From Rhodococcus ruber NBRC 15591 (GTDB lineage: Bacteria > Actinomycetota > Actinomycetes > Mycobacteriales > Mycobacteriaceae): DNA of 64,000 nucleotides. The number at the start of each line of letters is the position of its first letter. The stretch's first letter is position 1. The DNA lies in contig NZ_BCXE01000007.1 in NCBI RefSeq assembly GCF_001894945.1, positions 1 through 64,000 on the forward strand, written 5' to 3'. Below are positions 45,119 through 54,373 of the stretch, piece after piece. Position numbers and translations under genes: made by a program. The notes beneath the pieces were generated by a model that was not told the DNA's origin, did not search any database, and saw nothing but the letters and a program-made list of their open reading frames with translations.

Positions 45119-47500
45119 GTGGACGACGAGACTTCGGCCCGCACCCTGTTCCCGGGGCCGGACCCCACCGCGACCGTCCACCGCGACGCCGACTGGGCGG
45201 CGACCCAGCTGGGACCGATCGACACCTGGCCCCCCGAACTCACGGCGGCCGTGCGGACCGTCGTCCCGTCCCGGGTGCCCATGCTGCTGTGCTGGGGGCC
45301 GGAGCTGGTGCAGATCTTCAACGATGCCTTCCGGCCCCTGCTCGGGGAGAAGTTCCCGGCGGCGGCGGCCCAGCGAGCCGCCGAGTGCTGGGAAGAGATC
45401 TGGGACGTCATCGGGGCTCTCGTCACCCAGGCGCAGCGTGGGGAGCCGACCCTGTCGGAGCGGATGCAACTGTTCATGCACCGCTTCGGCTACACGGAAG
45501 AGACGTACTGGACGTTCTCCTACAGCCCCGTCCGCGCCGCCGACGGCACGGTCGCCGGCATCTTCGTCGCCACCACCGACGTCACCGAGCAGGTGCTCGC
45601 CGAGCGCCGGGCCGCCGTCCTGCGGGAACTCGGCCAGCTCGCGATGACGGAGACGGCCACCGCCCACGACGCCTGCCGGGCCGCGCTCGGTCTGCTCGGC
45701 GGTCACGAGGACGATCTGCCGTTCGGCAGTGCCCACCTGTGCTGCGAGGGGGTGATGGTGACGGTGGCCGAGTTCGGCGCCGCCCCCGGCGTCGTGTCGG
45801 ACCTGTCGGAAGTGATCGCACGGGTGGCCGGGTCCGGCAAGGCCGAGGCCGTCGCGGACCTCGGTCCCGACCGCGACACCGCGGTGGTCCTGCCCCTCCC
45901 GGTCTCCGGGGGCGGCCCGGCCGGTGCACTCGTCCTCGGAACGAGCCGGTTCCGCGAGCTCGACGAGCAGTACCGGGTGTTCCTGGACATGGTCGCGGTC
46001 CGCGTGTCCACGGCGCTGTCCGATGCGCAGGCCTACGAGGCCGAACGCCGGCGAGCGGCCGAGCTCGCCGAGCTCGACGCCGCCAAGAGCCGGTTCTTCG
46101 AGAACGTCAGCCACGAGTTCCGCACCCCGCTGACCCTGCTCCTCGGCCCGCTGCAGACCCTGCTCGACGAGCACACCGCCGCGTTGCCTCCTGCTCAGGT
46201 CGCCGCCGTGGCCGCGGCGCGGCGGGCCGCACTGCGTCTGCAGCGGCTCGTCGACATGCTCCTCGACGTCGCCCGGGGCGACGCCGGCCGGCTCGCCGCG
46301 CACAGCGAGCCCACCGACATCGTCGCGGTGACGCGCGACGGAGCCGAGCTGTTCCGGGACGCGGCGGACCGTGCGGGGCTCGCCCTCGAGGTCGACGTCG
46401 ACGATGTGCCGAGCCGGTACGTGGCCATCGACCGCACGATGTGGACACACATCGTGCTGAACCTGTTGTCCAACGCGATCAAGTTCACCCAGACGGGATC
46501 GGTCTCGGTGACCCTGCGGGGTGACGGGGCGAACCTCGTGCTGCGCGTCGCCGACACGGGCACGGGCATCGCGGAGGCCGAGCGCGGCAAGATCTTCGAC
46601 CGCTTCTACCAGATCGGCGACCGGTCCGGCCGCAGCCGCGAGGGGTCGGGCATCGGACTGTCCCTCGTCGCGCAGTTCGTCGCCGCCCTGGGTGGTTCGG
46701 TGTCCGTCGACGACGTCGCCCCGCACGGGACGGTGTTCACGGTGACGGTGCCCGCGGTGCCGAGCTCCCAGCCGGCGCCCGGCGCCGCGGACGACGTCGT
46801 GGCTTCGGCGGGCGCGGCGTACCTGGGAGAGGTCGAGGCGTGGCGGCCCGTCGCGGTGCCCGCAGCCGGCCCGCGCGAGGGACAACCGTGCATCCTCCTC
46901 GTCGAGGACAACGCGGACATGCGTGATCACCTTCTCGGTCTGCTCACGGCCCAGGGCTGGCACGTCGACGCCACGGCCGACGCCGAGTCCGCGCTCGAGC
47001 GGATCCGGGCCGAGCTTCCCGACCTGCTCCTCACCGACGTCATGCTGCCGGGGCGGAGCGGGTTGTCGCTCCTGCAGGACGTGCGCGACGACGAACGGCT
47101 GGCGCGGCTTCCGGTGATCCTGCTCACGGCCCGGGCCGGATCGGAGTCCGCCGTCGAGGGACTGCGAGCCGGTGCCGACGACTACGTCGTCAAGCCGTTT
47201 CATCCCAGCGAGCTCACGGCGCGGGTCCGGGTGCACCTGGAGATGTCGCGGCTACGGGAGGAGCTGCTCGCCGCGAGTGCGCACGAGGCCGCCTCGCTCC
47301 GGATCGCTTTGGATACCCGGAGTGTCACGAGCCGCGCCGTCGGCCTGCTCATGGCAGCGCACCGGGTCGACGCGGACACCGCATTCGCGCAGCTGTCGGC
47401 GATGTCCCAGGCGACGAACGTGAAGGTCCGTACGCTCGCGGCCGAGATCGTCGAGAACTTCACGGCGTCGCTCACCGAGCAGCCGCCTCCGCAGCCGTGA
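45119..47500 (+). CDS. Hybrid PAS-GAF histidine kinase with receiver and ANTAR-like output
   Basis: Soluble hybrid kinase of 793 aa: PAS-like domain (about 30-165), GAF (165-325), dimerisation/phosphoacceptor FFENVSHEFRTPL (about 341), ATPase with NLLSNAIKF, DTGTGI and GSGIGLSL, a receiver domain (about 595-715; LLVEDNADMRDH, LLTDVMLPGRSG with the phospho-Asp, KPFHPSEL), and a C-terminal ANTAR-like helix set (SRAVGLLMAAHRVDADTAF...). The output would be RNA binding and antitermination rather than DNA binding. GTG start with TGAGG nine bases upstream. No membrane segments, so an intracellular signal is sensed. Confidence 0.88.
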   Translation: MDDETSARTLFPGPDPTATVHRDADWAATQLGPIDTWPPELTAAVRTVVPSRVPMLLCWGPELVQIFNDAFRPLLGEKFPAAAAQRAAECWEEIWDVIGALVTQAQRGEPTLSERMQLFMHRFGYTEETYWTFSYSPVRAADGTVAGIFVATTDVTEQVLAERRAAVLRELGQLAMTETATAHDACRAALGLLGGHEDDLPFGSAHLCCEGVMVTVAEFGAAPGVVSDLSEVIARVAGSGKAEAVADLGPDRDTAVVLPLPVSGGGPAGALVLGTSRFRELDEQYRVFLDMVAVRVSTALSDAQAYEAERRRAAELAELDAAKSRFFENVSHEFRTPLTLLLGPLQTLLDEHTAALPPAQVAAVAAARRAALRLQRLVDMLLDVARGDAGRLAAHSEPTDIVAVTRDGAELFRDAADRAGLALEVDVDDVPSRYVAIDRTMWTHIVLNLLSNAIKFTQTGSVSVTLRGDGANLVLRVADTGTGIAEAERGKIFDRFYQIGDRSGRSREGSGIGLSLVAQFVAALGGSVSVDDVAPHGTVFTVTVPAVPSSQPAPGAADDVVASAGAAYLGEVEAWRPVAVPAAGPREGQPCILLVEDNADMRDHLLGLLTAQGWHVDATADAESALERIRAELPDLLLTDVMLPGRSGLSLLQDVRDDERLARLPVILLTARAGSESAVEGLRAGADDYVVKPFHPSELTARVRVHLEMSRLREELLAASAHEAASLRIALDTRSVTSRAVGLLMAAHRVDADTAFAQLSAMSQATNVKVRTLAAEIVENFTASLTEQPPPQP

Positions 47501-47553
47501 CGGACCTGCCCGCGTGCGGCCCTGCCGATTCCGGGTCACCCGGGGTCGGCCGG

Positions 47554-47559
47554 TAAACT
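47554..47559 (+). promoter_or_regulatory. Candidate -10 box of purS
   Basis: TAAACT 55 bases before the purS start in otherwise GC-rich DNA. No clear -35. Similar TAGACT and TAGAAT boxes stand before purL and purF. Confidence 0.3.
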
Positions 47560-47614
47560 GCGGGGCGTCCGGTGTCCGTCCCCGGGCGCCAGCACTACTA
47601 CCGAGGAGCAGCAC

Positions 47615-47860
47615 GTGGCTCGTGTCGTCGTCGAAGTCATGCCCAAGGCCGAGATTCTCGATCCGCAGGGCCAGGCCATTGTCGGGGCGCTGTCGCGACT
47701 GGGCTTCGCGGGCGTGTCCGACGTCCGTCAGGGAAAGCGCTTCGAGCTCGAGGTCGACGGCAGCGTCGGCGACGCCGAGGTCGAGAAGATCGCCGAGGCG
47801 CTGCTGGCCAACACGGTCATCGAGGACTGGACCGTGCGCCGGATCGACGGTGACGCATGA
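47615..47860 (+). CDS. purS: FGAM synthase subunit PurS
   Basis: Small subunit of 81 aa of phosphoribosylformylglycinamidine synthase (purine step 4), bridging PurQ and PurL and helping ammonia channelling. Family pattern [27 protein letters not shown] followed by [14 protein letters not shown] start after GAGGAG; stop overlaps purQ by 4 bp. Confidence 0.95.
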   Translation: MARVVVEVMPKAEILDPQGQAIVGALSRLGFAGVSDVRQGKRFELEVDGSVGDAEVEKIAEALLANTVIEDWTVRRIDGDA

Positions 47861-48534
47861 GTGCACGCGTCGGGGTCATCACCTTCCCGGGCACGCTCGA
47901 CGACATCGATGCGGCCCGCGCCGTCGAACTCGCCGGCGGTGAGGCCGTCAGCCTCTGGCACGGCGACGCCGACCTGAGGGGAGTCGACGCGGTGATCGTG
48001 CCCGGTGGCTTCTCCTACGGCGACTACCTGCGCTGCGGCGCCATCGCGCGCTTCGCCCCCGTCATGGGCAAGGTCGTCGAGGCCGCTCGGGGCGGTATGC
48101 CGGTGCTCGGCATCTGCAACGGCTTCCAGGTGCTGTGCGAGGCCGGTCTGCTGCCGGGTGCCCTCACCCGCAACGAGGGCCTGCACTTCATCTGCCGCGA
48201 TCAGTGGCTGAAGGTGGAGTCGAACGACACCGCGTGGACCACCCGTTACGAGGCCGGTGCCGAGATCCTGGTGCCCCTCAAGTCGGGTGAGGGCCGGTTC
48301 CAGGCTTCGGAGAAGGTGCTGGACGAACTGGAGGGCGAGGGCCGCGTGGTGTTCCGCTACGCCGGCGACAACCCGAACGGCTCCCAGCGCGGCATCGCGG
48401 GCATCTCGTCGGCGAACGGACGCGTCGTCGGTCTGATGCCGCACCCCGAGCACGCCACCGAAGCGCTCACGGGCCCCAGCGACGACGGGCTCGGCATGTT
48501 CTACAGCGTTCTCGACGCGGTCGTCTCCGCCTGA
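47857..48534 (+). CDS. purQ: FGAM synthase glutaminase subunit PurQ
   Basis: Class I glutamine amidotransferase of 225 aa supplying ammonia to PurL. Nucleophile cysteine in [27 protein letters not shown], and the C-terminal His/Glu pair in [13 protein letters not shown] overlaps the purS stop. The last 34 bases overlap the end of the converging kinase gene at 48501. Confidence 0.97.
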   Translation: MSARVGVITFPGTLDDIDAARAVELAGGEAVSLWHGDADLRGVDAVIVPGGFSYGDYLRCGAIARFAPVMGKVVEAARGGMPVLGICNGFQVLCEAGLLPGALTRNEGLHFICRDQWLKVESNDTAWTTRYEAGAEILVPLKSGEGRFQASEKVLDELEGEGRVVFRYAGDNPNGSQRGIAGISSANGRVVGLMPHPEHATEALTGPSDDGLGMFYSVLDAVVSA

Positions 48535-49622
48535 CACCCGTTCGTAGGCAGGGTCAGGTCGAAGCGGGCGCCCCGCCCGGGCCCGTCGCTCGCGGCCGTG
48601 AGGTCGCCGCCGTGGGCGCGGGCGAGGCTGCGCGCAATGGTCAGGCCCAGGCCGCTGCCGCCGGGGCTGCGGGCCGGATCGACCCGGTGGAACCGCTCGA
48701 ACACCGCGTCGAGCTGATCCGCGGGTATGCCGTCGCCCGTGTCGCGCACCCGCACCAGGACGGTCGCCCGGTCCGTGCGCTCGCACGTGACGACCACCCG
48801 GCCCCCGGCCGGCGTGTGCCGTAGGGCGTTCTCGAGCAGGTTCGTCAGGATCTGTGCGACCCGCTGCGGATCGAACCGGACCGGCGGCAGCACCTCGGGC
48901 GGTTCCGCCTCGAGTCCCACCTGCTTGTCGGCGAACCGCGGGGTCGCGGCCGACACCGACGCCGCCACCGTCGCGGCGAGGTCGCCCTCCTCGGGGTGCA
49001 GGTCGAGCGCGTGCTCGTCCGCGGCGGAGAGGTCGGACAGGTCCGACACGAGACGCCGCAATCGGTCGAGCTGATCGTGCATCACCTGCCACGAGGTGGC
49101 GTCGGCGGGCAGTACGTCGTCTTCGATGCCTTCGAGGTAGGCCTCGAGCGTCGCGACGGGGGTGCGCAGTTCGTGAGCGAGATCGTCGAGGAGCCGGCGT
49201 CGGGAGAGTTCGGTGGTGTAGAGACGGCCCGCCATGTCGGCGAAGGCGTTCTCGAGCCGGGCGAAGTCCGCGTCGCCGGACCGGGTGATCGGCACGTCGT
49301 AGCGGCCGCGGGCGACATGGCCCGTGGCCTCGACCAGCCGGCTCACCGGCGCGGTGATGCGGCGCATCAGGACGACGGACGTGATCGCGGCGGCCCCGAG
49401 CGCGACGGCCGCCCCGGCGGCGAGCGCGACCGCCCCGGCCTGCGCGAACGCCTCCTCGGTGTGCAGGCGCACCTGCGCGTTCTCCACACCCGCGTGGGCC
49501 AGGTGGTAGTGGAACAGCGGGGCGGCCACCAGCGTCGCGACCACGGTGAGTGTCGCCGCCCCGACGAGCAGCACGAGCAACTGCGCGATCAGCAGCCGCC
49601 CCCGCAGTCCCAGCCGGTTCAC
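48501..49622 (-). CDS. OmpR-system sensor histidine kinase
   Basis: Membrane kinase of 373 aa: helix 1 (about 8-32), a short extracytoplasmic loop of some 30 residues, helix 2, then HAMP ([20 protein letters not shown]), HisKA with [22 protein letters not shown], and ATPase with [16 protein letters not shown] and [13 protein letters not shown]. The small sensor loop suggests sensing within or near the membrane. GTG at 49622 overlaps the regulator stop. The signal is unknown; copper genes next door make metal stress one possibility. Confidence 0.92.
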   Translation of the reverse strand: MNRLGLRGRLLIAQLLVLLVGAATLTVVATLVAAPLFHYHLAHAGVENAQVRLHTEEAFAQAGAVALAAGAAVALGAAAITSVVLMRRITAPVSRLVEATGHVARGRYDVPITRSGDADFARLENAFADMAGRLYTTELSRRRLLDDLAHELRTPVATLEAYLEGIEDDVLPADATSWQVMHDQLDRLRRLVSDLSDLSAADEHALDLHPEEGDLAATVAASVSAATPRFADKQVGLEAEPPEVLPPVRFDPQRVAQILTNLLENALRHTPAGGRVVVTCERTDRATVLVRVRDTGDGIPADQLDAVFERFHRVDPARSPGGSGLGLTIARSLARAHGGDLTAASDGPGRGARFDLTLPTNGCQAETTASRTL

Positions 49623-50314
49623 CCCGTGGCCTCCATCGCGTACCCGACTCCGCGCACCGTACGGACGAAGCGGGGGGCGGCGGCGTCGTCGCCGAGCTTG
49701 CGGCGCAGCGCACGGATGTGGACGTCGACGATGTGCTCGTCGCCGAACCAGTTCGGCCCCCACACCTCGTCGATGATCTGCCGCCGTGACAGCGCCGCCG
49801 ACGGTCGATCCGAAAGTGCCAGCAGCACATCGAATTCCGTGCGTGTCAGCGCGACGGGTGCGTCGTCGACCGAGACGGTGCGCGACACCGGATCGACGAC
49901 GAGCCCGCCGATGCGGCGCGGTGCCTCCGACGCGGTGCCGCTGCGGGGCCGGCGCAGCATCGCCCGTACCCGGGCGACGAGTTCCCTCGGCCCGAAAGGC
50001 TTCACGACGTAGTCGTCGGCTCCCACCGACAGGCCGATGACCTTGTCCACCTCGTCGCCCCGGGCGGTGAGCATGAGCACGTACGCGTCGGAGAACGTCC
50101 GCAGTTGCCGGCACACCTCGATCCCGTCGAAACCCGGGAGCATCAGGTCGAGCACGACGAGCACCGGATCCGTTCGCCGGGCGAGCGCGACGGCCGTCGG
50201 CCCGTCGTGGGCGAGTGCGACCTCGAAGCCCTCCCGTTCGAGATAGCTGGCCACCACCTTCGCCAGGGCTGCTTCGTCGTCGACTACGAGGATGCGCGGG
50301 CCGGGGGTGTGCAC
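49619..50314 (-). CDS. OmpR/PhoB-family response regulator
   Basis: Response regulator of 231 aa. Receiver with ILVVDDE, phospho-Asp in VVLDLMLPGFDG and KPFGPREL; C-terminal winged helix ending VWGPNWFGDEHIVDVHIRALRRKLGDD and VRGVGYAME. Coupled by 4 bp to its kinase. GTG at 50314 chosen; a longer frame upstream is not protein-like. Confidence 0.93.
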   Translation of the reverse strand: MHTPGPRILVVDDEAALAKVVASYLEREGFEVALAHDGPTAVALARRTDPVLVVLDLMLPGFDGIEVCRQLRTFSDAYVLMLTARGDEVDKVIGLSVGADDYVVKPFGPRELVARVRAMLRRPRSGTASEAPRRIGGLVVDPVSRTVSVDDAPVALTRTEFDVLLALSDRPSAALSRRQIIDEVWGPNWFGDEHIVDVHIRALRRKLGDDAAAPRFVRTVRGVGYAMEATG

Positions 50315-50427
50315 GCGGCCAGGGTACCCAGCGCTCACGGCCGCCCGTTCCTCGTCGCGGAGCGGGTGCGCGACCGGATGGCTCTGCCCGGCGACCGAGG
50401 GGGTGCCTCGCGTGCCGGGCATGCGGG

Positions 50428-50667
50428 TCATCGCCGCATCCGTCGCGGAGACCGCGCGTCCAGTTCGTCGCGCAGGGTCCGGTAGGTCTCGAGGTCGATC
50501 TCGCCGGAGGCGAGCCGCCGATCCAGGATCCGGCGGGCATCGTCGCCGGAATCCGGTGGTGCCGCGGCCCGGATCACCGCCCACACCACCACCCCGGCGA
50601 GCAACAGCCAGAACACACCCATCGCGAGGGCCGCGGCCCAGCCCGCGCCGCCGTACCAACCCATCAT
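50428..50667 (-). CDS. Small SHOCT-domain membrane protein
   Basis: Protein of 79 aa: one membrane helix (about 10-32, AALAMGVFWLLLAGVVVWAVI) and a C-terminal SHOCT motif (DDARRILDRRLASGEIDLETYRTLRDEL). SHOCT proteins are small accessory or oligomerisation modules, often near metal-stress genes. AGGAGGT precedes the double ATG. Divergent from the DUF305 lipoprotein and upstream of the two-component pair. Confidence 0.82.
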   Translation of the reverse strand: MMGWYGGAGWAAALAMGVFWLLLAGVVVWAVIRAAAPPDSGDDARRILDRRLASGEIDLETYRTLRDELDARSPRRMRR

Positions 50668-50802
50668 CGCGCACCTCCTGTGACGAGTGTGCGCGCCGCC
50701 GCATGTGGGCGGGCCCTGCGGACGATGAAGTTTCGATGAAGGACCGGCCGGGCCAGGGCCTGCGGCACCGGACCCGGCCGATACGACGAGTACGTTCGAA
50801 TC

Positions 50803-51423
50803 ATGTTGTGGAACAAGAGAGTAGTAGCGGCGGCGGCAGCGGTGCCGCTGGCTGTGGTGATCGCGGCGTGCGGCAGCGACGAGCCGCAGCAACAGGCAGG
50901 GACGTCGGCCCCGGGCACGTCCCAGACCTCGGCTCCGGCCGCGCAGGCGCAGTTCGCCGACGCGGACGTCGAGTTCCTGCAGGAGATGTACCCCCATCAC
51001 GCGCAGGCCGTGCAGATGGCCCAGGCCGTGCCCGAGCGCAGCGAGGATCCGCAACTGATCGACCTCGCCGCCCGCATCGAGGCCGCCCAGGAACCCGAGA
51101 TGGAGCAGATGGAGTCGCTGCTCGCGGAGTGGGGGCAGGAGGCACCGGACGAGGACGGGATGGGGCACGGCGGCATGGGGATGCCCGGCGGCATGCCGGG
51201 AATGATGTCCGACGACGAGTGGGATTCCATGATGGGGGCCCGCGGCATGGACTTCGACCGCATGTGGCTGACCATGATGATCGCCCATCACGAGGGTGCG
51301 ATCGAGATGTCGCAGACCGAGCTGGCCGAGGGAGTGAACCCGGAGGCGCGGCAACTCGCCGAGTCGATCATCGCGACACAGCAGGCGGAGATCGACGAGA
51401 TGCGCGCCATGCTCGAGCAATAG
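50803..51423 (+). CDS. DUF305 copper-binding-type lipoprotein
   Basis: Exported lipoprotein of 206 aa (lipobox VIAAC) with two DUF305 motifs: MYPHHAQAVQMAQ near 65 and MIAHHEGAIEMSQ near 165. A Met/Gly/His-rich loop (GMGHGGMGMPGGMPGMM) lies between them. Family members are four-helix ferritin-like proteins that bind copper outside the membrane. Placed directly upstream of a CsoR-type palindrome and a CopB ATPase, so a role in copper handling is likely. Confidence 0.88.
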   Translation: MLWNKRVVAAAAAVPLAVVIAACGSDEPQQQAGTSAPGTSQTSAPAAQAQFADADVEFLQEMYPHHAQAVQMAQAVPERSEDPQLIDLAARIEAAQEPEMEQMESLLAEWGQEAPDEDGMGHGGMGMPGGMPGMMSDDEWDSMMGARGMDFDRMWLTMMIAHHEGAIEMSQTELAEGVNPEARQLAESIIATQQAEIDEMRAMLEQ

Positions 51424-51456
51424 TTCCACCGCCGTGACCGAATCGTGACCGCCCCA

Positions 51457-51497
51457 ACCCTTCCATTGATACCCCCTGGGGGTATCAATGGAAGGGT
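51457..51497. promoter_or_regulatory. 41-bp perfect palindrome containing a CsoR-type operator
   Basis: Twenty-base arms pair perfectly around T51477. The centre GATACCCCC-T-GGGGGTATC is a CsoR-type box like the one at 44967, and the flanks (ACCCTTCCATT and complement) extend the symmetry far beyond a normal operator. It lies 33 bp after the DUF305 stop and 34 bp before the CopB start, so it can serve both as operator and as terminator hairpin. Confidence 0.8.
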
Positions 51498-51530
51498 CCA
51501 CGGAAACGGAAACGGATCGAGGCGAAAGCC

Positions 51531-53600
51531 ATGACACAGCTCGCACACCACGGACACGGGGCCCACACCGCGCCACCCGGAGGGAACGACACCGGGCGCA
51601 GCCGGGACCGGCACGCCGGTCACGGGCCGCACGGTGAGATCTTCCGGCGCAGATTCTGGGTGAGCCTGGTCCTCGCGGTTCCGATCGTGGTCTTCAGCGC
51701 CATGTTCGCCGACCTGCTCGGCTACCCGCTGCCTGACGCCGCGTGGGCCGGATGGGTCTCGCCCGTCCTGGGCACGGTCGTCTTCGTCTACGGCGGCAGC
51801 CCTTTCCTCGTCGGCGGGTGGAACGAGCTGCGCGACCGCCGGCCCGGAATGATGCTGCTCATCGCCATGGCCATCAGCGTCGCGTTCGCGGCGTCCTGGG
51901 TGACCACGCTCGGGCTGGGCGGGTTCGACCTCGACTTCTGGTGGGAACTGGCGCTGCTGATCGTGATCATGCTGCTCGGGCACTGGCTCGAGATGCGGGC
52001 GCTGGGCTCGGCGTCGCGCGCGCTGGACGCCCTGGCCGCGATGCTGCCCGACACGGCCGAGAAGGTGACCGCGGACGGCGTGGTGCCGGTCCCGCTCGGC
52101 GACCTCACCGTCGGCGATGTCGCCCTGGTGCGGGCCGGTGCGCGCGTCCCGGCCGACGGGACGGTCGTCGACGGCCGCGCCGAGGTGGACGAGTCGATGA
52201 TCACCGGTGAGTCCCGCGCCGTGCCCCGCGCCGTCGGCGACACCGTCGTCGCCGGCACGATCGCCACCGACAGTGCACTGCGCGTGCGCATCACCGCGGT
52301 GGGGGAGGACACCGCGCTCGCCGGCATCCAGCGCATGGTCGCCGACGCGCAGGCCTCGTCCTCCCGAGCCCAGGCGCTCGCGGACCGGGCCGCCGCCTTC
52401 CTCTTCTACTTCGCCACCCTCGCCGGTGTCCTCACCTTCGCCGTGTGGACGCTGCTCGGCAACCTCGACGAGGCCGTCGTCCGTACCGTCACGGTCCTGG
52501 TCATCGCGTGCCCGCACGCGCTGGGCCTGGCCATTCCGCTCGTCATCGCGATCTCGACCGAGCGCGCCGCCCGCGCCGGCGTACTCGTCAAGGACCGGCT
52601 GTCGCTCGAGCGGATGCGCGGCGTGGACGTCGTCCTGTTCGACAAGACCGGGACCCTCACCCAGGGCCGGCACGTCGTCACCGACGTCGTCGCCACCGCC
52701 GGCACCACCGAGGACGACCTGCTGGCCCTGGCGGCCGCCGTCGAATCCGACAGCGAGCACCCCGTCGCCCGCGCCGTCGTTGCCGCCGCCGGAGGCCGGG
52801 CCGCGGTGCCGGCGAAGGACTTCCGGTCCCTGCCCGGACGCGGGGTGCGAGCCGTGGTGGACGGGGCCACCGTGTTCGTCGGAGGTCCGGCCGTCCTCGC
52901 GGACCTGGGGGCGCACGTTCCCGCCGACGTCGAGGCCGCGACCGGACCCTGGATCGCGCGCGGGGCGTCGGTGCTGCACGTCGTGCGCGACGGTGCTGTG
53001 CTCGGGGCCGTCGCGCTCGAGGACGCGGTGCGCGAGGAGTCGCGGCAGGCGATCGACGCCCTGCACGCACGCGGAGTGAAGGTCGCCATGATCACCGGGG
53101 ACGCGCTCCAGGTGGCCGACGCCGTCGCCGCCGACCTCGGTATCGACGAGGTGTTCGCGAACGTGCTGCCCGAACACAAGGACGCGAAGGTCGCCGAGCT
53201 GCAGGCCCGCGGGCACCGCGTCGCGATGGTCGGCGACGGCGTCAACGACGCGCCGGCCCTGGCCCGCGCCGACGTCGGCATCGCCATCGGCGCGGGCACC
53301 GACGTCGCCGTCGAGTCGGCCGGGGTGGTCCTGGCCGCCGACGACCCGCGTGCCGTGCTGTCGGTGATCGCCCTGTCGCAGGCGAGTTTCCGCAAGATGT
53401 GGCAGAACCTGGTCTGGGCCACCGGGTACAATATCGTCGCGGTGCCGCTCGCGGCCGGTGTGCTGGCCTTCGCCGGGGTGGTGCTGCCGCCCGCGGTCGC
53501 CGCGGTGCTCATGTCGGTGTCCACGATCGTCGTGGCGCTCAACGCGCAGTTGCTGCGCCGGTTGGAGCTGGATCCGGCGAAGATCGCAGCCGGGAGCTGA
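51531..53600 (+). CDS. copB: CopB-type copper P-type ATPase
   Basis: P1B-3-type ATPase of 689 aa. The His-rich N terminus (HHGHGAHTAPP, RHAGHGPHG) replaces the cysteine domain of CopA, and the transport motif is CPHALG, the mark of the CopB class for Cu(II)/Cu(I) export. Phosphorylation DKTGTLTQGRH, SEHPVARAV, TGDALQVAD and GDGVNDAPALARADVG are intact. Controlled presumably by the CsoR palindrome 34 bp upstream. A terminator-like hairpin follows. Confidence 0.95.
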   Translation: MTQLAHHGHGAHTAPPGGNDTGRSRDRHAGHGPHGEIFRRRFWVSLVLAVPIVVFSAMFADLLGYPLPDAAWAGWVSPVLGTVVFVYGGSPFLVGGWNELRDRRPGMMLLIAMAISVAFAASWVTTLGLGGFDLDFWWELALLIVIMLLGHWLEMRALGSASRALDALAAMLPDTAEKVTADGVVPVPLGDLTVGDVALVRAGARVPADGTVVDGRAEVDESMITGESRAVPRAVGDTVVAGTIATDSALRVRITAVGEDTALAGIQRMVADAQASSSRAQALADRAAAFLFYFATLAGVLTFAVWTLLGNLDEAVVRTVTVLVIACPHALGLAIPLVIAISTERAARAGVLVKDRLSLERMRGVDVVLFDKTGTLTQGRHVVTDVVATAGTTEDDLLALAAAVESDSEHPVARAVVAAAGGRAAVPAKDFRSLPGRGVRAVVDGATVFVGGPAVLADLGAHVPADVEAATGPWIARGASVLHVVRDGAVLGAVALEDAVREESRQAIDALHARGVKVAMITGDALQVADAVAADLGIDEVFANVLPEHKDAKVAELQARGHRVAMVGDGVNDAPALARADVGIAIGAGTDVAVESAGVVLAADDPRAVLSVIALSQASFRKMWQNLVWATGYNIVAVPLAAGVLAFAGVVLPPAVAAVLMSVSTIVVALNAQLLRRLELDPAKIAAGS

Positions 53601-53641
53601 CCCGATCGTCGTCCGGCGTGGCGAGAGAACATGACGAGAAA

Positions 53642-53686
53642 GGGACCCCGTCGCCGTCCCGATCGGCGGCGGGGCCCCTTCTTCTC
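53642..53686 (+). terminator. Terminator hairpin after copB
   Basis: Arms 53642-53656 and 53664-53678 pair over 15 positions with one mismatch and one G-U, seven-base loop, followed by TTCTTCTC. 42 bases after the copB stop; resembles an intrinsic terminator. Confidence 0.65.
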
Positions 53687-53929
53687 CGGTCCGGAGCGGC
53701 CCCCAACCGGCTCCGGCCGGCACTGCCGAATCCCCCGATCGGCCGTGCCGGGCACCACTATGCCGCATGTCGCGGTCCGTGTCTCGAGTAGCATTACGCA
53801 TCTTTCCCCGGGGCTGTCCGGCCTCGGGGCTGTCCGGCCGCCGGGGCGGAACGTGCCCGAGCGCAGCGGTCCGCCGCGAATTCCGCCTTTCCGGGGCACG
53901 GGAACGTCCCGGCGTGTCACGCTCGAACC
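53687..53929. other. Non-coding gap before the DUF732 lipoprotein
   Basis: Together with the terminator this 329-bp gap (53601-53929) holds no gene I can support. It contains duplicated GGGGCTGTCCGGCC blocks at 53810-53835 and should carry the promoter of the next gene. Confidence 0.45.
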
Positions 53930-54313
53930 ATGAAGACTCGGACTGCTGTGGTGGCGGCGGTCGCCGCCCTCTTCCTCCTCACCTCCTGTGGATCCGACGA
54001 CGAGACGTCGGCGCCGGCGAGCACGACCCGCCCGGCCGGCAGCGTCGCCTCCAGCGTCGTCGAACGTGCCGTCGACGCGGCGAAGCTGGGGACGTTCGTC
54101 GCGACGTTCCGGACGGGATACCCGAACCTGGCCGACGGCAGGGACGATGCCTCCATCGAGGCGATCGTCACCGAAACCTGTCCGTTGATCGACGACGGTG
54201 CGAGCGACGAGGAGATCCGCGACAACGTCGCCGAACTGTCCACCAACGGTGCGGTCGCCCCCACCGATCAGCAGGTGGACCGCATCACCCAACTCGTTCG
54301 CGCCGCCTGCTGA
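53930..54313 (+). CDS. DUF732-like small lipoprotein
   Basis: Exported lipoprotein of 127 aa (lipobox LLTSC) with a Thr/Ala-rich linker and a helical domain of the mycobacterial DUF732 type: an internal Cys in TETCPLIDDGASDEEI and a C-terminal Cys in LVRAAC, likely a disulfide. Function of the family unknown. Confidence 0.75.
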   Translation: MKTRTAVVAAVAALFLLTSCGSDDETSAPASTTRPAGSVASSVVERAVDAAKLGTFVATFRTGYPNLADGRDDASIEAIVTETCPLIDDGASDEEIRDNVAELSTNGAVAPTDQQVDRITQLVRAAC

Positions 54314-54373
54314 CGGCGTACCCGGTGCCGTTGCGGCGCAACGTTGTCGGCCCCGTCCGTTACCGTCCCGGCC

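Noticed and set aside
48501-50314. Naming the two-component system as a copper sensor (CopRS/CusRS)
   Set aside because: The sensor loop is very short and shows no Met/His metal motif; only its neighbours suggest metals.
53642-53686. A small gene in the copB-DUF732 gap
   Set aside because: Frames there are shadows over a GC-rich hairpin; no ribosome site or recognisable protein.
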